From positions 1-64,000 of the forward strand of contig JAUCBJ010001981.1 in assembly GCA_032718475.1 (NCBI GenBank): a DNA stretch of 64,000 nt. Reading direction: 5' to 3'. The stretch comes from Nemertoderma westbladi (taxonomy: Eukaryota > Xenacoelomorpha > Nemertodermatida > Nemertodermatidae). Position numbers and translations under genes: made by a program. The notes beneath the pieces were generated by a model that was given only the letters and a program-made list of their open reading frames with translations, ran no database searches and was not told the origin of the DNA. This document shows, one piece after another, positions 1 through 11,054 of the stretch. The stretch's first letter is position 1, and each line of letters opens with the position of its first letter.

Positions 1-129
1 CCAAGGCTCGCTAACTCTGTGTCTCGCCCCACAGTGCAGGTACATTTTGTGCGCGCCTATTTGCTGAATCGTGACTTTCGACAACTTCCCAAACCGCACA
101 ACCGCCACTTAGCCACCCACAACCCATCA

Positions 130-1712
130 ACTCACTAACTGAAGTTCATCTCGTACTCCTTACTTACTCCGCTCCACGTTGGTTCCACTCACTAACTGAA
201 GTTCATCTCGTACTCCTTACTTACTCCGCTCCACGTTGGTTCCACTCACTAACTGAAGTTCATATCGTACTCCTTAATTACTCCGCTCCACGTTGGTTCC
301 ACTCACTAACTGAAGTTCATCTCGTACTCCTTACTTACTGCACTCCACGTTGGTTCCACTCACTAACTGAAGTTCATCTCGTACTCCTTACTTACTCCGT
401 TCCACGTTGGTTCCACTCACTAACTGAAGTTCATCTCGTACTCCTTACTTACTCCGCTCCACGTTGGTTCCACTCACTAACTGAAGTTCATCTCGTACTC
501 CTTACTTACTCCGCTCCACGTTGGTTCCACTCCCTAACTGAAGTTCGTCTCGTACTCCTTACTTACTCCGCTCCACGTTGGTTCCACTCACTAACTGAAG
601 TTCATCTCGTACTCCTTACTTACTCCGCTCCACGTTGGTTCCACTCACTAACTGAAGTTCATATCGTACTCCTTAATTACTCCGCTCCACGTTGGTTCCA
701 CTCACTAACTGAAGTTCATCTCGTACTCCTTACTTACTGCACTCCACGTTGGTTCCACTCACTAACTGAAGTTCATCTCGTACTCCTTACTTACTCCGTT
801 CCACGTTGGTTCCACTCACTAACTGAAGTTCATCTCGTAATCCTTACTTACTCCGCTCCACGTTGGTTCCACTCACTAACTGAAGTTCATCTCGTACTCC
901 TTACTTACTCCGCTCCACGTTGGTTCCACTCCCTAACTGAAGTTCATCTCGTACTCCTTACTTACTCCGCTCCACGTTGGTTCCACTCACTAACTGAAGT
1001 TAATCTCGTACTCCTTACCTACTCCACTCCACGTTGGTTCCACTCACTAACTGAAGTTCATCTCGTACTCCTTACCTACTCCGCTCCACGTTGGTTCCAC
1101 TCACTAACTGAAGTTAATCTCGTACTCCTTACTTACTCCGCTCCACGTTGGTTCCACTCACTAACTGAAGTTCATCTCGTACTCCTTACTTACTCCGCTC
1201 CACGTTGGTTCCACTCACTAACTGAAGTTCATCTCGTACTCCTTAATTACTCCGCTCCACGTTGGTTCCACTCACTAACTGAAGTTAATCTCGTACTCCT
1301 TACTTACTCCGCTCCACGTTGGTTCCACTCACTAACTGAAGTTCATCTCGTACTCCTTACCTACTCCGCTCCACGTTGGTTCCACTCACTAACTGAAGTT
1401 CATCTCGTACTCCTTACTTACTCCGCTCCACGTTGGTTCCACTCACTAACTGAAGTTCATCTCGTACTCCTTACTTACTCCGCTCCACGTTGGTTCCACT
1501 CACTAACTGAAGTTCATCTCGTACTCCTTACTTACTCCGCTCCACGTTGGTTCCACTCACTAACTGAAGTTCATCTCGTACTCCTTACTTACTCCGCTCC
1601 ACGTTGGTTCCACTCACTAACTGAAGTTCATCTCGTACTCCTTACTTACTCCGCTCCACGTTGGTTCCACTCACTAACTGAAGTTCATCTCGTACTCCTT
1701 ACTTACTCCGCT
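130..1712 (-). repeat. 57-bp satellite, main block, inside serine protease intron
   Basis: About 28 head-to-tail copies of a 57-bp unit lie here. On the minus strand every unit contains GTAAGTAAGGAGTACGAGAT, which equals the first 20 nt of the intron that starts at 2331. The array therefore repeats the 5' splice site of the protease gene. Variant monomers (a 'ttaattactcc' form, a 'ctgcactcc' form, a 'ccgttcc' form) recur at about 400 bp spacing between 180 and 980, which indicates a seven-monomer higher-order repeat. Positions 1-129 are non-repetitive and no exon was recognised in them. Confidence 0.95.
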
Positions 1713-1990
1713 TTCTGTACATTACATCTTTATCGTTGAGTCGGGCATTGTCACGCTCTCGGTAAAGTTGTACATGTACATAGTGTAATTACGTTTTATA
1801 TTGGTTTTAGGTTAGCGTAGTGTAATATTGTATTTGTAACCAAGTAACATAAAGGACCCCCTTGGAAATAAGCTGCAAAGCTTTAGGGGTAATCCTATAT
1901 GTTATGTTGGACAATACCTTTATACCGGTACATTGTTTGGTGTATTTGTTATTGTTTCTACATAATGTATAAATAAATCTATCTATCTAT
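1713..1990 (+). mobile_element. 3' end of a non-LTR retrotransposon inserted in the satellite
   Basis: This 278-bp block interrupts the 57-bp array. It ends in AATAAATC followed by a CTAT microsatellite, typical of CR1/Jockey-type LINE 3' ends. It is flanked by CCGCT on both sides (1708-1712 and 1991-1995), a short target-site duplication. No coding sequence remains. It inserted after the array formed. Confidence 0.75.
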
Positions 1991-2331
1991 CCGCTCCACG
2001 TTGGTTCCACTCACTAACTGAAGTTCATCTCGTACTCCTTACTTACTCCGCTCCACGTTGGTTCCACTCACTAACTGAAGTTCATCTCGTACTCCTTACT
2101 TACTCCGCTCCACGTTGGTTCCACTCACTAACTGAAGTTCATCTCGTACTCCTTACTTACTCCGCTCCACGTTGGTTCCACTCACTAACTGAAGTTCATC
2201 TCGTACTCCTTACTTACTCCGCTCCACGTTGGTTCCACTCACTAACTGAAGTTCATCTCGTACTCCTTACCTACTCCGCTCCACGTTGGTTCCACTCACT
2301 AACTGAAGTTCATCTCGTACTCCTTACTTAC
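1991..2331 (-). repeat. 57-bp satellite, exon-proximal block
   Basis: Six further copies of the same 57-bp unit lie between the LINE insertion and the protease exon. On the minus strand the last copy abuts the exon exactly: the exon ends ...GCGGCACAG at 2332 and the first intron base (2331) is the first base of the monomer, GTAAGTAAGG. Inner copies carry the same donor sequence preceded by GA instead of CAG. Confidence 0.93.
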
Positions 2332-3090
2332 CTGTGCCGCGTTGACATTGATAGTTTCCTCGTTTCCCTCGTTGTTGTAAAGGTGATGCTCCCCAACTAC
2401 TACTGTGATGCCACTAGTTCTGAAAATGAAAACCAATAAAACACTTTGTCAATACAAATATAATAATTTGATATTAATTATTTTCGAAATTAACAAATTC
2501 TGCTAAATTGTGGAGTTGAATAAAAAAAAAGAAATAAAAGTAACTCTTCACAGTTTTCTGGAAGGTTTGTAGTGTTTTCCCTATGTTTCACGGTTATTAC
2601 TTAAGGTGTGCTGTGCGAGGAGTACATTTATGAATACCAATTTGGAGTAGTGCATGACGTGTTAAATTTCCTGCTGATCAATATTTTCACTGTTTTCCTA
2701 GTGTTTTAATGGTGTTTTCCTAATATTGAACTATCTGTCAGACAATACCATACCAGAGCAGATCGGTCCACCGGCACCAGATCGGCCTACCGGTACCAGA
2801 TCGGCCTACCGCTACGCTACAATTTGATTCTAATCGATTTTGTGACGACCTATATACATACAAACAGAACAGATTTATATAAATTATACTGTCGATTAAT
2901 ACTCACGATTTGATACAATGAGCAGCAGTAACAACAACTTGAGGGTGTACCAAGGTGCCACCACACCAATGCCCGCCATACTGTAAAGTGATTTGCCAAG
3001 GATAAGAACCTGGAACGGCTTCAGATCCACCGACAATCCTTAAATTAACATCAGGTTTAATGGCAGGCACACCACAGCCAAGAGCCCCAC
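2332..3090 (-). CDS. Serine protease, chymotrypsin/trypsin fold (partial, two exons)
   Basis: On the minus strand, exon 3090-2907 is preceded by an acceptor (CAATTACAG) and followed by GTGAGT. It encodes a Cys-containing propeptide end (GCGVPAIKP), the activation site ([16 protein letters not shown]) and the catalytic-His block ([17 protein letters not shown]). Exon 2419-2332, after acceptor TTTTCAG, continues in phase (TC|A) as [18 protein letters not shown] and ends at CAG|GTAAGT. Such secreted proteases (family S1A) cleave after activation at the R-I bond. The Asp and Ser of the triad would lie in exons beyond the left edge, and the signal-peptide exon is not identified upstream, so the gene is partial. 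The intron after the second exon consists largely of the 57-bp satellite. Family assignment is firm; substrate preference cannot be seen. Confidence 0.88.
2750..2815. repeat. Short degenerate tandem repeat with TACCGGTA core
   Basis: Three imperfect copies of a ~21-bp unit (consensus around CTACCGGTACCAGATCGGC) lie in the intron between the two protease exons. The core resembles the 30-bp unit of the coding array at 45-46.7 kb. Confidence 0.6.
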
Positions 3091-3347
3091 CTGTAATTGA
3101 ATGCCACAAGCATTATAGAGCAGTGTGCAAAATCTTGGGTCTAAAATCGATCAGGTTCTCTGTTCGGAGAACAACGAACACATGGCCGACCATGTAGCTA
3201 GTCTGCCGGAGGAAGATGGAGATCATGGGTTTTCTAGGAGGAACCCTACCAGTAAGTAGTCCATGGGCCAGCAGGCGTTGTTTGGGATACTTAAAGGTAA
3301 AAAACCCATCTGGAATTGTATTTTTTGATAAACTTTTCTTTTGTTTT

Positions 3348-3433
3348 TTCATTTTGATATCGGTGAATCGGTAGCCACCAATACAACACCAAGTCAGTTA
3401 CCGATTCTTATGTGTTATCATATCAAAATGAAG
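3348..3433. repeat. Small inverted repeat
   Basis: TTCATTTTGATAT at the left and ATATCAAAATGAAG at the right are inverted copies, with a partly complementary interior around CGGTGAATCGGTA and TTACCGATTC. It could be a foldback element relic. The flanking 3110-3940 is AT-rich with no gene recognised. Confidence 0.5.
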
Positions 3434-3940
3434 GAAAAAAATCTGTTTAAAAAAATTAGATATATACCGTCTTGGACCATTGACTAAAGATATTCATTCC
3501 TAGTCCCCGCATAAAAATTAATAAAAATAATTTTTCCCATATTGTGTGAAGAGTTTACGGTTCTCTGTCGTCTGTCTACAAGCAATATGAGTGAGGTTTC
3601 CTAGCAACATGACATACATTTAGTATTAAAACTCACTACATTTTTCTCCCTAAAATTAATAACTTTGCGCAAAAAAAGTATTTTGTCTCTATAAATTTAA
3701 TTACTATCCGCAAAAAATGTATTTATTTTCCCTAGAAAGTAGCGTGAAAAAATTAATTTATTATCTCTAAAATTAACGAGAAATAATTTATTTATTCTCA
3801 CTTAATCTAGTTTATCTTTATTAATTAATAAATTTTTTCTCGCCACTTATAAGTATAATAAATTCATTTTTCACGCTATTTCTAGGAAGAATAAATTATC
3901 TTTGCATCTACAGTATATTTACCGGATATTGGTTTTAATA

Positions 3941-4548
3941 ACGAGTTTCGTTTAATTCTATTTGAGATTTATCGAGTTTCATTTTCGGCCAATCAGAGCG
4001 TCCCAATCCTAGACCCCCGGTCGAACAGGATCTTGGCCCAACCAGGGTGTTGAGACTAAGGCTAAGGTGAGAGATGTCCCTATCGAGTATGGACGAGTTT
4101 CGTTTAATTCTATTTGAGATTTATCGAGTTTCAGTTACGGCCAATCAGAGCGTCCCAATCCTAGACCCCCGGTCCAACAGGATCTTGGCCCAACCAGGGT
4201 GTTGAGACTAAGGCTAAGGTGAGGGATGTCCGTATCGAGTATGGACGAGTTTCGTTTAATTCTATTTGAGATTTATCGAGTTTCAGTTACGGCCAATCAG
4301 AGCGTCCCAATCCTAGACCCCCGGTCCAACAGGATCTTGGCCCAACCAGGGTGTTGAGGCTAAGGCTAAGGTGAGGGATGTCCGTATCGAGTATGGACGA
4401 GTTTCGTTTAATTCTATTTGAGATTTATCGAGTTTCAGTTACGGCCAATCAGAGCGTCCCAATCCTAGACCCCCGGTCCAACAGGATCTTAGCCCAACCA
4501 GGGTGTTGAGGCTAAGGCTAAGGTGAGGGATGTCCCTATCGAGTATGG
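3941..4548. repeat. 152-bp tandem repeat, four copies
   Basis: Copies start at 3941, 4093, 4245 and 4397 (period exactly 152 bp). They are nearly identical, differing at single bases such as GTCGAACAGG versus GTCCAACAGG. No open frame spans them. From 4549 to about 5220 I see only AT-rich single-copy DNA and a TCACTCACTCACTCAGTCAG stretch near 4650. Confidence 0.93.
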
Positions 4549-5225
4549 ATCGCCCCTTGGGTCTAAAATTTGTGAGTGACCATACATTTGGCCTAATGTA
4601 TCTGTGGTCAAAAAAATCAGTAAAATCGTTAGAGCCGTTTCAAATTTGATCACTCACTCACTCAGTCAGTAACTCTTTGTCAACACGGTTATATTTTCTA
4701 GGATTCCTTACAGAAAATAAAAAGTAACCTGGCGGTTCCTAAGCATTGGAAAACTTACCAAGGAATAGAGTTATACCAATAAAAGACAGCATTGTCAGTT
4801 TCTAATATCGTTAGTTTGTGAGAATAGTTAAAAATGTTTTACAACAACTGATGCCCATTTCTTACATTTTAGCCTATTTATTATAATTATGTGTGAATCA
4901 AACATATTTGGTGAACATGTAAGTGCTAATTGACGTTTTGATAACAAATATAAAACATGTATTGAAATGCGTCTGTAGCAGGATAATAGGGGAAATATAC
5001 TACAGTTTAATGGGGCGTTCTATTTATGGTAATGTTTGCATAATGTATGCATAATTTTATAATAATTAGGCCTTTATGTTATTTAGTTGTACAAATGCTA
5101 CCTAATAAATCTACTGTGAGCTGTCAGAACTGTCAAACTGTGTGAGGAGTGAGCCAACAAAGAAAGGTTAGGCTCGTTTTCAAAAAATGTCTTAGAGTAT
5201 ATGAGAGTTTACAACAATAATGGTT

Positions 5226-5460
5226 CCTACCATCTTCCACCTCCCGCACCTTACTTACCACACATTCACGTCTTCTAATCCCCACCCCTCCCCACCAAAC
5301 CTCCTTAACGCAAACCCGCACACACTAAACTCACCCAATTCTTCTATCACACTCACCCACCTTCTAAGCCCAAATCTCCACAGAACCGCCCACCTCCCCC
5401 CCATCCACTCATCAATCTTCCTTCCCCTCCATACAACACCTACCACTCACCCATTGCAGC
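5226..5460. other. C-rich, G-poor strand-asymmetric stretch
   Basis: The plus strand has long C/T/A runs with only a handful of G in about 235 bp. Open frames through it give low-complexity Pro/His/Thr/Leu peptides and are not believed to be genes. Similar C-rich patches occur at 5750-5815 and 6055-6100. The rest of 5460-6530 holds an interspersed-repeat fragment (5826-5985, containing a 20-nt poly-C run) and otherwise nothing recognised. Confidence 0.5.
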
Positions 5461-5825
5461 TAAGATTGTACAATATTGCCTATAAGTACAGTACACATAA
5501 GAAACGAGGTGTTATACATCTATGGCAACATGTTATTGCCAAGACCCAGCATCACCCTGCAGTGCCCCGTCTGTAGCTTGCTGGACACTGTTTCTACAAA
5601 CAACTTTACGCAATGGCGGCCTGCTGATGCTGGCGATAATAGGTATGGTGCACAGCCAATGACTTTCCCCCCAGCGACTGCCCAAGCCGTAGAAACATAG
5701 CGGAAGGGTGTCGGCTAAGTCTGCCGACACTGCACATTAGTGCCAGCGGATCATCCAATCCATCCACCGACCCACTCCTTCCAAACCGCCGCCCATACCC
5801 TCTACCCACCAGATACAGTTAGAGA

Positions 5826-5985
5826 GTAATCAGCTGTTATTTGCGCCTAATTTCCCCTGGAGAGGGATGAATTTTTATTGCGTCCAGTCCCCCCCCCCCC
5901 CCCCCCCCTCCCCCCATCGCGCATACCGATACTAATTCGTTTTGGTTAGATTCAGCCCGTAACCTGGGTTTTTTTTTAAATTTAG
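5826..5985. repeat. Interspersed repeat fragment with poly-C tract
   Basis: The segment around 5835-5880 (AGCTGTTATTTGCG through the GGGAT block) recurs in inverted orientation at about 19897-19960. The piece ACTAATTCG...GGTTAGATTCAG at 5930-5960 recurs at 14205, 47240 (inverted) and 50755. It is a decayed member of the dispersed family listed at 14068. A run of 20 C lies at 5889-5908. Confidence 0.6.
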
Positions 5986-6557
5986 TATTATTCACAAATA
6001 TCAGCAAAAAGTGGGGTATACTGCACAGCACATGGGTCAATTCACGAACCCACATTCTAGCCCAATAAACCTACCCACTCTCCCACCCACTTTTCAGCCT
6101 TGAAACAATCAGACAATATAACCCACATAAAATCCCACCTTTCGTTTACCGACATACCCAAAATTAACCCATCCACATCCACCTTTTAATGCCCATTTTT
6201 GTACTCCAAAAAATAAAACTGTAATAACGTCAAGATTGTCCTGTTTCATTTAAGTAGCAATTCTGTACTTCCCAATAGCTAAACGTTCCAGAACAATGTA
6301 TCAACGTTCAGACTGTCAGAGGAAACGGGGTGTTAAGAATTCAATCATACAACATTGACGTAGGTCAATAATTGTCGGTATAGGTCAATTCTTTACCGGA
6401 GTGTACCGGTACTGTTGTACCAGTACCGTACAGTAGTTGTGTGTAGTATGGTAGGCTTACTGTTGCAACCTGGATTCTTGACTATTACTGGAAATCGAAC
6501 ACCCTACATCAACAGTTCCATCTACTGATATATGCTGTGTCTCCTAATACAGTAATA

Positions 6558-7553
6558 ATGTCGAATTGGAAAGCATTGCAAGAAAAAATGGCGTTAGATA
6601 AGAAACCTCACTTAAAGGTGAAGAAGAGTCATCAAAGTATCACAAAATCGTCTCGGCAGCAGAAACAAACTGCATCAAAAAGAAGCATTGAGCCCGAAAT
6701 GTCCAGCGCTTTTAAGGGCTCAAATTATTCCAAGAGACGAAGATTCAACATGTCTGATCGGAATGGAGTTTCCATTCAATCAACCGATAAAGACGAGGAC
6801 GATTCTCTGTGGTTTCTGGACGATGTGAGTGTAGATGACATCGAGATGACATTAGGAGCTGAGGTTGCGAATCGCGCCCGTAAAAAACTAGCGCTGGGAG
6901 GTACCGGTAGCTGCACCGTGTCGAATAATACTGAATCGAAGGTAGTTGTAGATACTACTATCGGTACATTAAAGGTAGGCCTACCTTGTAAAGGGACTGA
7001 CTTGGTGACAGATAGCAGATACATCGGTTTAGATTGTGAGATGGTGGGAACTGGTGCTGAAGGAAAGGATAATATGCTAGCTCGCGTCTCATTGGTTGAC
7101 TCGGAGGGCCGTTGTATTTACGATAAATACGTTAAACCGCGAGATATCGTTACTGATTACCGAACCAACGTCAGCGGAATATCGAGAGAGACTTTAGTGA
7201 ACGCTGAGCCCTTCGAAAGAGTTCAGAAAGAAGTGTCGGACCTCATTAACAATAGGATTCTAGTCGGTCACTCTATAGGCAACGACTTGAAGGTTCTGCT
7301 ACTTTCCCATCCAAAGAACCGAATTCGTGATACACAAAATTTCAAACCCTTTAGGGATCGAAGTAAAACGGATAAACCATCGCTTAGCAAACTGGCCAAG
7401 ATTTACTTACGTACGACTATCCATACTCGTATAAAGTCCCACGACAGTGTGGAGGACGCCCGAGTGGCGATGTCTCTGTACAGACTGGTGCGCAAGGATT
7501 GGGAATCACTGAATAAATCATTTAAAGTTAAACATCGCAGGAAACCCAGATGA
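6558..7553 (+). CDS. REXO4: REXO4-type RNA exonuclease (DEDDh)
   Basis: This is one uninterrupted 331-codon ORF. The basic N-terminus starts MSNWKALQEKM, and the ATG at 6558 was preferred because the GTG at 6537 is not a likely eukaryotic start. It is followed by an acidic block (WFLDDVSVDDIE) typical of REXO4. The exonuclease domain occupies about residues 153-315: motif I GLDCEMVG (D159, E161), motif II VGHSIGNDLK (D243), motif III HDSVEDAR (H295, D300), which is the complete DEDDh set. REXO4 proteins are nucleolar 3'-5' RNA exonucleases related to yeast Rex4, connected with rRNA processing. The length is close to that of the family. No introns are seen. An AATAAA signal lies at 7691. The gene lies 540 bp upstream of BCS1L on the same strand. 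Confidence 0.93.
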   Translation: MSNWKALQEKMALDKKPHLKVKKSHQSITKSSRQQKQTASKRSIEPEMSSAFKGSNYSKRRRFNMSDRNGVSIQSTDKDEDDSLWFLDDVSVDDIEMTLGAEVANRARKKLALGGTGSCTVSNNTESKVVVDTTIGTLKVGLPCKGTDLVTDSRYIGLDCEMVGTGAEGKDNMLARVSLVDSEGRCIYDKYVKPRDIVTDYRTNVSGISRETLVNAEPFERVQKEVSDLINNRILVGHSIGNDLKVLLLSHPKNRIRDTQNFKPFRDRSKTDKPSLSKLAKIYLRTTIHTRIKSHDSVEDARVAMSLYRLVRKDWESLNKSFKVKHRRKPR

Positions 7554-7690
7554 GAACCATATTCTTCTATATAGTTCCAATTATTATTTTGTTTAGCCCT
7601 CACTCCCACCTCGTTATCTACAGTTGTTGTAGTTATACAACCTTGTGTAATGTGATTGATTAAATAATATATATATAAAGTTACCATTGA

Positions 7691-7696
7691 AATAAA
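7691..7696 (+). terminator. Polyadenylation signal of REXO4
   Basis: AATAAA lies 138 bp after the REXO4 stop codon, in AT-rich DNA. It is the first canonical signal downstream. Confidence 0.6.
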
Positions 7697-8091
7697 TTTA
7701 ATTTAAAGACGAACTTTCTTTCGTGAAATTTTTAAAATTAAAGGAATTTATATCGAGTGTTTATCACTACACCCTCTTTTTAATACCAAAATAATAGGCC
7801 AATACAAGATTATTTAATAACTAATAATATGTATAACTAAATAAATTATATTCTGTTAGTATTTACATTGCTTATGAATTATAGTACCATAATTAATTAA
7901 TTACCATAATTTTTCATTACAGTTCATTGTTGATGCTCATAGATATATCAAAAACTTCTATCAGTTTGGTTATTTAGGAAATATTAAATAAACTGGCAGA
8001 CTGGCTACATATTATTAACTTAAATTTATAATGACGGCCAGACGATTTTACTAATAAAGGTTTATTTACAATAACCAAATCAAAGATTGAC

Positions 8092-9369
8092 ATGTGGTTA
8101 TTTGAATTATTTTCTAATCTGATGGCCCAGAACCAAGTGTTTGGGGGCGGTTGCGGGCTGGCCGGTCTCGGAATGGCGGGGATGGCCGCCAAGAGACTAG
8201 CCAATCTGGGCGGGGTGGCCGCGAAGAGGCGCTACCAACTCCAGCTGGAGGTAACCAGTCGGGACAAGAGCTACCAATGGGTGTTGCTATGGGTGACCCG
8301 TACCGCTACCAGCACCCAGCACCTGAGTGTTGAGACCCGATATAGCCAGACGGACTCAGGCAGGGTGCACACCACGTTCGAACTGGTGCCCAGCCCAGGT
8401 ACCCACTTCTTTTGGTACCAAAATAAAATCCTAACAGTGGAGAGAACTCGAGAGAAACAACTGATCGATTTGCAACGATCTATTCCTTTCGAAACTGTCG
8501 TTCTCACCACATGGGGCCGCGATAAATCGTTATTTATCGATATTTTAGAGGAAGCTAGAAAGGAAGCTTTATTACTTACTGAGGGTTTTACTTTAACTTA
8601 CGTTGCAGTTGGTGGACACGAGTGGCGTTCTATAGGAGAACCCCGGACTATTCGTCCTTTGAGTTCGGTCGTTTTATCCGCCGGGGTCTCGGAGAGTTTA
8701 GTTTCCGACGTGCGGGAATTCCTCGAGTCTTCCCGATGGTATCTGGACCGCGGGATTCCGTACCGCAGGGGTTACCTCCTGTACGGGCCGCCAGGCTGTG
8801 GTAAGACGAGTTTCGTAACGGCGCTCGCCGGGGCGATTAACTACTCGATTTGCACGCTGAATGTAGGGGATCCCAGTATGACGGACGATAGATTAGCTCA
8901 TCTACTAACCGCGGCTCCGAGGGACAGTTTAATTCTTCTCGAAGACATCGACGCCGCCGGGGTTTACCGTCCTAGCAACAACGCTACAGACGAACTCCGT
9001 TACCAAGGACTCACACGACTCACCTTCAGCGGTTTACTCAACGCGTTAGATGGGGTCACTTCCTCGGACGGACGACTTCTCTTTATGACGACCAACTTCG
9101 TAGAGCGATTGGACCCGGCGATAATCCGTCCGGGTCGTGTCGACGTCCGCCAGTCTATCGGGTTCGCCTCCCCGGAAGTCGTCGTCGCGATGTTCGCCAA
9201 CTTCTACCCGACGGCTCATCCCGAACTCCCGTTGCGTTTCGCCGCCGCCGTTGTCGGCCCAGGTACCGGTTTATCGGCAGCCCAACTTCAGTCCCATTTA
9301 TTGAACTATAAAGACGACCCCGAAGGAGCCGTTACTAATGCCGCTAACGTTCATAAACAAACATCGTAG
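8092..9369 (+). CDS. BCS1L: Mitochondrial AAA chaperone BCS1 (BCS1L)
   Basis: A single-exon 425-codon ORF. The N-terminus has a Gly/Ala-rich hydrophobic segment at about residues 14-32 (the inner-membrane anchor), followed by a basic import-type stretch (KRLANLGGVAAKRR). The BCS1-specific domain follows (RDKSYQWVLLWVTR, TQHLSVETRY, HFFWYQNK). The AAA module has Walker A GPPGCGKTS at about 232-240, Walker B ILLEDIDAA at about 280-288, and an arginine-finger region with MTTNFVERLDPAIIRPGRVD. BCS1 inserts the Rieske iron-sulphur protein into respiratory complex III from the matrix side. The length fits the family (about 420 residues) and all motifs are intact. The ATG at 8092 keeps the hydrophobic N-terminus; the next in-frame ATG at 8122 would shorten it. 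The absence of introns, as in REXO4 next door, is notable. Confidence 0.96.
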   Translation: MWLFELFSNLMAQNQVFGGGCGLAGLGMAGMAAKRLANLGGVAAKRRYQLQLEVTSRDKSYQWVLLWVTRTATSTQHLSVETRYSQTDSGRVHTTFELVPSPGTHFFWYQNKILTVERTREKQLIDLQRSIPFETVVLTTWGRDKSLFIDILEEARKEALLLTEGFTLTYVAVGGHEWRSIGEPRTIRPLSSVVLSAGVSESLVSDVREFLESSRWYLDRGIPYRRGYLLYGPPGCGKTSFVTALAGAINYSICTLNVGDPSMTDDRLAHLLTAAPRDSLILLEDIDAAGVYRPSNNATDELRYQGLTRLTFSGLLNALDGVTSSDGRLLFMTTNFVERLDPAIIRPGRVDVRQSIGFASPEVVVAMFANFYPTAHPELPLRFAAAVVGPGTGLSAAQLQSHLLNYKDDPEGAVTNAANVHKQTS

Positions 9370-10184
9370 TGGTTCCCGTAGTAACTGAGTAGCATATGAC
9401 CTTTTTGCCCATCACTACTTTTACTCACAATAATGTACGCGATTTCATTATTTTTTATTTTAAATAATAAAAAGTAATTTTTATATAAAATTACTTGCCA
9501 ACAACTTCAGCAACCAGTTTATAGAGTTCCACTAAGTGCTATAAAGCTTAAAATCCATGACATAAACGTAATTATTATGGTGTGAAATTTTTAATGTGAT
9601 TAAATTAATATCCAATATTTTACCAATCAGTTTAATAAAATTAATCATTACCTGGAACCTGGAAGGACCAGTTGTCTAAAGCACCCTCATAGCGGAGTAG
9701 ATTTAAACTCCCTCGCTGCGCTCGTTCGGTACTTAGATACACTCGTCTCATAACGTTCTCACAATGATGTACGCTGTTTTTTTTACATTGTCATGTCAAC
9801 TTATCGGGGTTCCACTCTCTTAATTAATCACTTTAATATTATTACGATAATTAGGAATATTACTGAAATTCTTATTAATTTGATGCAAGTAATTAATTGT
9901 AGTTTTACAACAACCTAGTGATTACTTTGCAGCGTTCAATTCTATAAGCCGAAAGTGCTTGATAAGTTGACATAATGTTGACAAATTTCTAAAACACCCA
10001 CCGTGTAGTAGTTCTAGTAGAGTGAGTGAATTGAGTGAGGTTTTACTTTGTGCAATGCAATTTAGTGTTACAGTATATATTCCAAAAATAGTAAATGATT
10101 CAATAAACGAAAAATTGTTTGTTTATTTTGCAATTGGTAGGGCAAAACTGAAATGTGTTAATCGTATCAACTATCACTTATTTA
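9370..10184. other. Intergenic, no gene recognised
   Basis: AT-rich single-copy DNA lies between BCS1L and the MITE. Several AATAA-like motifs just after 9450 may serve BCS1L polyadenylation. A short GC-rich patch (CCCTCGCTGCGCTCGTTCGG) lies near 9709. No exon or RNA gene is recognised. Confidence 0.5.
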
Positions 10185-10544
10185 TGGTGGCACTGAAGGG
10201 TCACTTTTAGACAATATATTTTTATATTTTGCTTAAAACGAATGTTAAGACCGAAAAAGGTCTTAAACTTCTTATTACGAATTTTTTTTATTTGGTTGTT
10301 TTTTTTCTTTTATTTGGTTTGAAAATTACGAAAAATACGAATTTTAAGACCTTTTTTATTTGGTCTTAAAGTTTGTAATACTAAGTTTTTGACCTTTTAT
10401 GGTCTTAAAGTTTGTAATACGAAGTTTAAGACCTTTTATGGTCTTAAAGTTTGTAATACGAAGTTTAAGACCTTTTTTGGTCTTAATATTCGTTTCAAGC
10501 AAAATATATAAAAATATTACCTAGGTGGTCCTCCAGTGCCACCA
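10185..10544. mobile_element. Palindromic MITE with TA target duplication
   Basis: The ends read TGGTGGCACTG at the left and CAGTGCCACCA at the right, flanked by TA on both sides (10183-10184, 10545-10546). The inverted arms extend over about 90 bp, including AATATATTTTTATATTTTGC and its near-inverse. The core holds several ~38-bp repeats built on GGTCTTAAAGTTTGTAATACG. Perfect TA flanks and the near-palindromic structure fit a Tc1/mariner-type non-autonomous element. No transposase is present. Confidence 0.8.
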
Positions 10545-10639
10545 TACTTATCGTCTGCGTAAACAAGCAGTGTCTGTTGGTTGTTATACAGTATCTTTTG
10601 TATCAGATGATGTCGAACCATAATAATTAATCCATAAAA

Positions 10640-10912
10640 AAAAATCCAAAAAAAAAAATTTAATTTGAATAACGCACAAAGTCTGAGGACTTATTTCCAG
10701 TGCGGTCCCCCCAGAACTATACTCCCCAGAGGAGACTCGAATACTCATTTAGCTACCACCATATAAGAATACAAGGCAGAGGCTGGCTAGTCCCTTCAAA
10801 GCATTAGTGCCGAAACGATAACTGCCTTGCCCCCATGCGGGGTTGAACCCACAACCTCCGAGAGATGTGAACTCAATGCAACCACCTCACCACGGTAGGC
10901 CTTTGATGATAA
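10640..10912 (-). mobile_element. tRNA-derived SINE
   Basis: On the minus strand the element begins with a tRNA-like head: a box A region (GTGGTGAGGTGGTTGC) and, about 45 nt later, a box B match (GGTTCAACCCC). A unique body follows, ending in an A-rich tail, seen as T/A-rich sequence on the other strand near 10636-10665. These internal RNA polymerase III promoter elements and the A-rich 3' end define a SINE. It is probably inactive. Confidence 0.72.
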
Positions 10913-11054
10913 GATACTGATATTCGGTTTGCACTTAGGTGTTGGCTCAGTAACATGCGACCCTTGAGTTAGTAAGTAAGCAAGATAAAATATTTAAATT
11001 AACCCACGATTTAACATTTAACTAATAATAAAGCGATTAAATTGTGTATTTTAG

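Noticed and set aside
130-2331. Centromeric or telomeric satellite
   Set aside because: The unit matches the start of the protease intron exactly and sits within a gene; there is no telomere motif.
3113-3352. 79-codon minus frame upstream of the protease exon
   Set aside because: It ends at the exon acceptor and shows no signal peptide or protease similarity; probably a repeat.
5220-5809. Several overlapping frames of 60-118 codons
   Set aside because: They arise from C-rich asymmetric sequence, give low-complexity peptides on both strands, and lack family resemblance.
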